Origin: Streptomyces sp. S.PB5
GTDB taxonomy: Bacteria; Actinomycetota; Actinomycetes; Streptomycetales; Streptomycetaceae
Assembly: GCF_030403745.1 (NCBI RefSeq)
Contig: NZ_JAQMWP010000006.1
Span: 248,001 to 312,000, forward strand
DNA: 64,000 nucleotides
Direction of reading: 5' to 3'
Below, piece by piece: positions 59,132-64,000 of the stretch. The stretch's first letter is position 1. Every line of letters begins with the position of its first letter. The position numbers and the translations under genes were made by a program. The notes below the pieces were generated by a model that worked only from the letters and a program-made list of their open reading frames with translations, was not told the origin of the DNA and ran no database searches.

Positions 59132-59145
59132 GTTTCACGTGAAAC
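59132..59145. promoter_or_regulatory. parS site (second of a tight pair)
   Basis: Exact GTTTCACGTGAAAC with centre 19 bases from the previous site, ending two bases before the stop codon of the MATE gene. The pair nearly touches, so two ParB dimers would be close neighbours. Confidence 0.95.
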
Positions 59146-59147
59146 GT

Positions 59148-60485
59148 TCAGCGTGTGGCGCCGATGACGATCCAGCGGCCCGAGCGGGATCTCAGCCAGA
59201 GAGTCAGCAACCGCATCGCCATCATCAGCGTCATCGCTCCCCAGACGGCGGTGATACCTCCGCCGAGCGTGGGGATGAGCAGGGCCACAGGTGTGAACAC
59301 GGCCAGGGTCAGCACCATGGCCCAGGCCAGATACGGCCCGTCGCCGGCCCCCATCAGGACTCCGTCCAGGACGAAGACGATCCCGCAGATCGGCTGGGCG
59401 AGCGCCACCACGAGAAGGGCGGGGAGGGCGGTGTCCTTCACCACGGAGTCGCTGGTGAACATCGGCAGGAACGCGGGGCGGGCCACGACGACCAAGGCAC
59501 CGAGGACCACCCCGACCGCGATGCCCCACTGCACCATGCGACGGCATGCCTCGCGGGCGCCCTGGGCGTCGCCTGCGCCGAGATAGCGGCCGATGATGGC
59601 CTGTCCTGCGATGGCAATGGCGTCCAGGGCGAAGGCGAGCAGGCTCCACAGGGACAGGATGATCTGGTGGGCCGCGATCTCGGCGTCGCCGAGACGGGCT
59701 GCGACGGCCGTGGCGATCATCAGGATCGCGCGGAGCGAGAGGGTGCGGACGAGAAGCGGGACGCCGGCGTGTGCCGAGGCGCGGATGCCTGCGGCGTCGG
59801 GACGCAACGAGGCGCCGTGGGCGCGGGCTCCGCGGACCACTACGACGAGGTAGGCGGCGGCCATGCCGCACTGGGCGATGACGGTGCCCCAGGCGGAGCC
59901 CGCGATGCCGAGGTCGGCGCCGTAGACGAGGCCTGCGTTGAGGACTGCGTTGGCGACGAAGCCGCCGACGGCGACGTAGAGCGGCGTCTTCGTGTCCTGC
60001 AGACCGCGCAGCACGCCGGTCGCGGCGAGGACGACGAGCATGGCCGGGATGCCCAGGGATGAGATCCGCAGATAGGTGATCGCGTAGGGAGCGGCGGTGT
60101 CCGAGGCGCCGAAGAGTTCCACCAGGGCGGGTGCCGCGGGCAGGACGACGGCGATGACCGCGGCACCGAGGAGGAGGGCCAGCCAGATGCCGTCCATGCC
60201 CTGTCGGATGGCGGCTTGGAGGTCGTCGGCACCGACGCGTCGGGCGACGGCCGCCGTAGTGGCGTAGGCGAGGAAGACGAAGATGCTGACGGCCGTCGTG
60301 AGGAGGGCCGAGGCGACTCCCAGTCCCGCGAGTTGTGCCGTGCCGAGATGGCCCACGATCGCGCTGTCGGCCAGGACGAACAGGGGCTCGGCGACGAGTG
60401 CCCCGAAGGCCGGAACGGCCAGGGCGACGATCTCTCGGTCGTGCTGTCGCCGCGTGGCGCGCGGGGTCGCGGGAGCGTGTGTCAT
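59148..60485 (-). CDS. MATE family efflux transporter (DinF-like)
   Basis: A 445-residue drug or metabolite/cation antiporter with 12 predicted helices in two similar halves. The first opens EIVALAVPAFGALVAEPLFVLADSAIVGHL, the classical MATE signature, and the second half has LRAILMIATAVAARLGDAEIAAHQI. It is nearest the DinF group. Substrate is unknown. Start is ATG 60485 or GTG 60494; neither has a strong ribosome site. It is convergent with rplI and divergent from dnaB, and its stop nearly touches a parS. Confidence 0.9.
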   Translation of the reverse strand: MTHAPATPRATRRQHDREIVALAVPAFGALVAEPLFVLADSAIVGHLGTAQLAGLGVASALLTTAVSIFVFLAYATTAAVARRVGADDLQAAIRQGMDGIWLALLLGAAVIAVVLPAAPALVELFGASDTAAPYAITYLRISSLGIPAMLVVLAATGVLRGLQDTKTPLYVAVGGFVANAVLNAGLVYGADLGIAGSAWGTVIAQCGMAAAYLVVVVRGARAHGASLRPDAAGIRASAHAGVPLLVRTLSLRAILMIATAVAARLGDAEIAAHQIILSLWSLLAFALDAIAIAGQAIIGRYLGAGDAQGAREACRRMVQWGIAVGVVLGALVVVARPAFLPMFTSDSVVKDTALPALLVVALAQPICGIVFVLDGVLMGAGDGPYLAWAMVLTLAVFTPVALLIPTLGGGITAVWGAMTLMMAMRLLTLWLRSRSGRWIVIGATR

Positions 60486-60945
60486 GAGCACCAATCTAAT
60501 CGTCCACAGGTAAGAGATGCAATTGCTTACTGACCCTTACTTCGTGTTGGGCGGTGTGCACTTCCGCGCGTCGTTCGATGTGATCTTGGTCCGACTGGGA
60601 AAGTTTTTCTTCTGCACAGCCGGTGGATGGCAAGTGTGCAGGTCAGCGTGGGTTCGGCGAGAGGGGCGCGAGCTTGTTCACAGGGCTGTCCACCGTGTCG
60701 TGCACAGGTTTTGCGGAGTTCTCCACAGCATCCGGGCCGTCGTCCACATGGCCTGTGGATAACCAGATTGGCTGACGGTGCCGTCGGGCCTACCGTGGTC
60801 CGGCGCCCGCTCCATGTCGTCGGTCCGGAAACCATCACAAAACCGACGCGCCAGAACCGGAGTTGGGCCTCTCATTTGTCAGTGCCGTGCCGTAGAAAAG
60901 AGGGGCACGGCGAGGTCCGCTCGGCGGACGGGAGGAGGTGGCTCG
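60486..60945. promoter_or_regulatory. dnaB upstream region with six DnaA-box-like sites
   Basis: A 460-base gap between the MATE gene and dnaB. It contains DnaA-box-like 9-mers: TCGTCCACA at 60500, TTGTTCACA at 60674, CTGTCCACC at 60686, TTCTCCACA at 60719, TCGTCCACA at 60740, and TGTGGATAA (reverse) at 60754. Five of them lie within 90 bases. Downstream, GGAGGAGG at 60931-60938 is the dnaB ribosome site. It may control dnaB or titrate DnaA. Confidence 0.6.
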
Positions 60946-62418
60946 GTGAGCATTTCCGAGCCCTTGGACGATCCGTGGGCCGACAGCGGTCCCGGTGATC
61001 GTCTGCCCGCCTCGCGTCGCCGTGGCGACGGAGGCCGGGGCCGCGACGAGCAGCACGACCGCGGCCGGGAGAACGGCGAGTGGGACGGCGGAGGTTCGTC
61101 CTTCGAACGCGTACCGCCGCAGGACCTCGACGCTGAGCAGTCCGTCCTCGGCGGCATGCTGCTCTCCAAGGACGCCATCGCCGACGTCGTCGAGATCCTC
61201 AAGGGCCACGACTTCTACAAGCCGGCCCACGAGACGATCTTCCAGGCGATCCTCGACGTCTACGCCAAGGGTGAGCCGGCCGACCCGATCACGATCGCCG
61301 CAGAGCTCACCAAGCGCGGCGAGATCAACAAGGTCGGCGGCGCATCTTATCTGCACACCCTCGTCCAGACGGTGCCGACGGCGGCCAACGCCGAGTACTA
61401 CGCGGAGATCGTGCACGAGCGCGCGGTCCTACGTCGGCTGGTCGAGGCCGGAACCCGCATCACCCAGATGGGATACGCGGCCGACGACGACGTCGACGAG
61501 ATCGTCAACCGCGCCCAGGCCGAGATCTACGCGGTCACCGAGCAGCGCACCAGCGAGGACTATCTGCCGCTCGGTGACATCATGGAGGGCGCGCTCGACG
61601 AGATCGAGGCGATCGGCTCCCGCACCGGTGAGATGACCGGTGTGCCGACGGGCTTCACGGACCTCGACTCGCTCACCAACGGTCTGCACCCGGGCCAGAT
61701 GATCGTCATCGCGGCCCGTCCCGCCATGGGCAAGTCCACGCTCGCGCTGGACTTCGCCCGCGCGGCGTCGATCAAGAACAACCTGCCCAGCGTCATCTTC
61801 TCCCTCGAAATGGGCCGCAACGAGATCGCGATGCGTCTGCTGTCCGCCGAGGCGCGGGTGGCCCTGCACCACATGCGCTCCGGGACCATGACGGACGAGG
61901 ACTGGACGCGGCTGGCCCGCCGGATGCCCGAGGTCTCGGCCGCACCGCTCTACATCGACGACTCCCCGAACCTGTCGATGATGGAGATCCGCGCCAAGTG
62001 CCGCCGTCTGAAGCAGCGCAACGACATCAAGCTCGTGATCATCGACTATCTCCAGCTGATGCAGTCCGGCAAGCGCTCCGAGAGCCGTCAGCAGGAGGTG
62101 TCGGACATGTCCCGTAACCTCAAGCTGCTGGCCAAGGAGCTGGAGGTCCCGGTCATCGCGCTCTCGCAGCTCAACCGTGGTCCCGAGCAGCGCACGGACA
62201 AGAAGCCGCAGGTGTCCGACCTGCGTGAGTCCGGCTCCATCGAGCAGGACGCCGACATGGTGATCCTGCTCCACCGTGAGGACGCCTACGAGAAGGAGTC
62301 CCCGCGCGCCGGCGAGGCGGACATCATCGTGGGCAAGCACCGTAACGGTCCGACGGCCACGATCACGGTCGCCTTCCAGGGCCACTACTCGCGCTTCGTG
62401 GACATGGCGCAGACCTGA
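60946..62418 (+). CDS. dnaB: Replicative DNA helicase DnaB
   Basis: A 490-residue hexameric helicase that unwinds DNA ahead of the fork. Residues 1-50 are a charged tail (RRRGDGGRGRDEQHDRGR). The N-terminal domain reads VPPQDLDAEQSVLGGMLLSK; the RecA-like core has Walker A RPAMGKST near 258-265, the LVIIDYLQLMQSGKR Walker B, and an SGSIEQDADMVILLHRED block. No intein interrupts it, though DnaB is a favoured intein site. GTG 60946 follows GGAGGAGG; the frame is open from 60778 but earlier codons are not conserved. Its loader is probably DciA. Confidence 0.97.
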   Translation: MSISEPLDDPWADSGPGDRLPASRRRGDGGRGRDEQHDRGRENGEWDGGGSSFERVPPQDLDAEQSVLGGMLLSKDAIADVVEILKGHDFYKPAHETIFQAILDVYAKGEPADPITIAAELTKRGEINKVGGASYLHTLVQTVPTAANAEYYAEIVHERAVLRRLVEAGTRITQMGYAADDDVDEIVNRAQAEIYAVTEQRTSEDYLPLGDIMEGALDEIEAIGSRTGEMTGVPTGFTDLDSLTNGLHPGQMIVIAARPAMGKSTLALDFARAASIKNNLPSVIFSLEMGRNEIAMRLLSAEARVALHHMRSGTMTDEDWTRLARRMPEVSAAPLYIDDSPNLSMMEIRAKCRRLKQRNDIKLVIIDYLQLMQSGKRSESRQQEVSDMSRNLKLLAKELEVPVIALSQLNRGPEQRTDKKPQVSDLRESGSIEQDADMVILLHREDAYEKESPRAGEADIIVGKHRNGPTATITVAFQGHYSRFVDMAQT

Positions 62419-62479
62419 GCCACCTGCCGCGGAGGTATTGGGTTCGACGTCCCGGTGCCCCGCAGGGTGGACTGGGCGC

Positions 62480-63865
62480 ATGACGACATCTCAGGAAGAG
62501 CTGCTACCCGGTACGCGCCGGGCCCTGCTGCACCGTATCGCCGTGGCCCAGGCCGAGGGGCGCGCTCCGTCGCTGGTTGCGGCGGTCGTACGGGACGGCC
62601 GGACCGTCTGGCACGGCTCGCGGACCTCGGTGGACGGGCACGGGCCGGACGAGCATGTGCAGTACCGGATCGGCTCGATCACCAAGACCTTCACCGCCGT
62701 TCTCGTGCTGCGGCTGCGCGACGAGGGGTTGCTCGACCTCGGTGACCCGTTGGAGAAGCACCTTCCGGGCACCGGCGCGGGGGAGGCCACCATCGCCGAA
62801 CTGCTCGCGCACACGGCCGGGTTGGCGGCCGAGTCGCCGGCGCCCTGGTGGGAGCGCAGTCCGGGCTCTCTGCGTCCCGAACTGGCCGATGTGCTCGGTG
62901 AGCAGCCCTTCCTGCATCCGGTCGGCCGCCGTTTCCACTACTCGAACCCCGGCTACACCCTGCTGGGCGCTGTGGTCGAGAAGCTGCGTGGCGCCCCATG
63001 GGAGGACGTACTCCGGCGCGAAGTGCTCGAACCCCTGGGCCTCGACCGTACGAGTGCACAGCCCCAGATGCCCCACGCGGGTGGCTGGGCGGTGCACCCG
63101 TGGGCCGATGTGATGCTTCCCGAACCCTCCGAGGACCTCGGCCTGATGGCACCGGCAGGTCAACTCTGGTCCACCACATGCGACTTGGCGAAGTTCGCGG
63201 CCTTCCTGGCGAAGGGCGACGACCGTGTGCTGAGTGCGGAGACGGTACGGGAGATGCGGACGCCCGCTGCGCCGGCTGAGGCCGCGGATGTCCTGGACGG
63301 TGTGACGTATGGGCTCGGGATGCAGGTGCAGAGCTGGGAGGGGCGGCTGCTGGTCGGGCACTCGGGGTCCCTGCCGGGCTTCCTGGCGAACCTCACCATC
63401 AGCGTGGCGGACGATGTCGCTGCGGTGGTGCTGGCCAACTGCACGTCCGGGCTGCTGCTGGGCGCGGTGGGCGCCGATCTCGTCCGCATCGTCGCCGAGG
63501 CCGAGCCGCGGATTCCCGAGCCGTGGCGGCCTGTGCCCGAAGTCGATTCGGCAGTACTGGAGTTGGCGGGCCAGTGGTACTGGGGGACCCATGCGTTCGC
63601 CCTGCGGCTGACCGCCGAGGGTGGCGTCTCTCTGGATCCCCTGAGTGGCGTCGGCCGCCGCTCGCGTTTCCGCGCGAACTCAGACGGCACGTGGACCGGG
63701 CGTGAGGGCTACTTCGCCGGAGAGCTCCTGAAGGCCGTACGGCGGCCTGACGGAAGCGTGAGCCACCTGGACCTCGGGTCGTTCGTGTTCACGCGTCAGC
63801 CGTACGACGAGGAGGCGCCTGTGCCGGGCGGAGTGGACCCGGAGGGGTGGCGCGGGATCGGTTGA
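62480..63865 (+). CDS. Serine beta-lactamase-fold hydrolase (class C/DD-peptidase-like)
   Basis: A 461-residue protein of the beta-lactamase-related serine hydrolase family. The catalytic SITK is at residues 66-69, the YSN motif at 154-156, and GHSG at about 293-296 replaces KTG. No signal peptide is evident, so it is predicted to be cytoplasmic. An extra C-terminal domain of about 115 residues follows the lactamase fold. Such enzymes are usually esterases or peptidases rather than resistance enzymes. ATG 62480 begins TTSQEELLPGTR; no strong ribosome site is visible. It follows dnaB after 61 bases and converges on an acetyltransferase across a parS palindrome. Confidence 0.88.
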   Translation: MTTSQEELLPGTRRALLHRIAVAQAEGRAPSLVAAVVRDGRTVWHGSRTSVDGHGPDEHVQYRIGSITKTFTAVLVLRLRDEGLLDLGDPLEKHLPGTGAGEATIAELLAHTAGLAAESPAPWWERSPGSLRPELADVLGEQPFLHPVGRRFHYSNPGYTLLGAVVEKLRGAPWEDVLRREVLEPLGLDRTSAQPQMPHAGGWAVHPWADVMLPEPSEDLGLMAPAGQLWSTTCDLAKFAAFLAKGDDRVLSAETVREMRTPAAPAEAADVLDGVTYGLGMQVQSWEGRLLVGHSGSLPGFLANLTISVADDVAAVVLANCTSGLLLGAVGADLVRIVAEAEPRIPEPWRPVPEVDSAVLELAGQWYWGTHAFALRLTAEGGVSLDPLSGVGRRSRFRANSDGTWTGREGYFAGELLKAVRRPDGSVSHLDLGSFVFTRQPYDEEAPVPGGVDPEGWRGIG

Positions 63866-63870
63866 GCCGT

Positions 63871-63902
63871 GCGGGGCGTGTTTCACGTGAAACACGCCCC
63901 GC
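63871..63902. promoter_or_regulatory. parS inside a 32-bp perfect palindrome
   Basis: The exact parS core is at 63880-63893 with nine symmetrical bases on each side (starts GCGGGGCGTG). It lies five bases after the hydrolase stop, in a gap between convergent genes, like the two sites at 45.8 kb. Confidence 0.95.
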
Positions 63903-63946
63903 CGCACAGGAAGACCTCCGAAGCGCCCGCCAGCCTCTCTGAGGCG

Positions 63947-64000
63947 TCAGAGCGGCAGCTTGAACCCCACATGCGAGGCCTCGAAGCCGAGCCGTTCGTA
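63947..64000 (-). CDS. C-terminal end of a probable GNAT acetyltransferase (cut by window)
   Basis: Only 17 codons and the stop are present. Reading from the right edge they give YERLGFEASHVGFKLPL, which matches the last strand-helix-strand of many GNAT acetyltransferases (YERLGFE, then a hydrophobic strand). The rest, including the acetyl-CoA site, lies beyond 64000. Confidence 0.6.
   Translation of the reverse strand, partial: YERLGFEASHVGFKLPL

Noticed and set aside
60946..62418. Intein in dnaB
   Set aside because: The Walker A and Walker B regions are continuous and the length is normal for DnaB.

Overview
This window is the replication-origin core of a Streptomyces chromosome. The evidence is very high G+C with strong third-position bias, the order gyrA-gyrB-dciA-recF-gnd-dnaN-oriC-dnaA-rpmH-rnpA-yidD-yidC-jag-rsmG-parA-parB, an oriC holding about 17 DnaA-box-like 9-mers, ten exact copies of the actinobacterial parS core, and Streptomyces-typical families (DUF5324, DLW-39, DUF3566, DUF6049, LppU/SCO3897). 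The organism is inferred from content and remembered gene order; no database was searched.

Left flank, 1-14.2 kb. This holds a partial rhomboid protease, a cyclophilin, DUF5324, tRNA-Ala(TGC), a helix-turn-helix regulator and a membrane-anchored Ser/Thr kinase. The most accessory-looking stretch follows: an Mrr-type nuclease with an antirepressor-like N-terminus, a secreted sortase-independent surface protein, two small proteins, a 15-bp tandem repeat, a hairpin-rich gene-free stretch, and a 1352-residue HTH/STAND-ATPase/WD40 protein. tRNA-Ile(GAT) closes this part.

Origin core, 14.2-33.4 kb. Genes left of oriC lie on the minus strand and genes right of it mostly on the plus strand, so they are transcribed away from the origin. 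Replication initiation (dnaA, dnaN, dciA, recF), supercoiling (gyrA, gyrB), ribosome and RNase P parts (rpmH, rnpA), membrane insertion (yidD, yidC), an RNA-binding protein (jag), rRNA methylation (rsmG) and chromosome segregation (parA, parB, parS) sit together.

Right flank, 33.4-64 kb. A minus-strand block carries DUF6049, murJ, a pseudokinase, sigM, its zinc anti-sigma factor, trxB and trxA; trxB has a near-perfect SigR promoter. Next come cca, an LppU-like protein, an MFS transporter, padR-ino1, a class A penicillin-binding protein, a GT87-type mannosyltransferase-like protein, an alanine-racemase-fold protein, femX, the rpsF-ssb-rpsR-rplI operon, a MATE transporter, dnaB and a serine beta-lactamase-fold hydrolase. 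Cell-wall synthesis genes are interleaved with replication genes.

The main non-coding signals are: oriC; a scattered parS array, three members of which sit inside 32-bp perfect palindromes at convergent gene ends; a second cluster of DnaA-box-like sites just upstream of dnaB; and a 23-bp operator in front of padR. I found no insertion sequence, prophage, CRISPR array or biosynthetic cluster.
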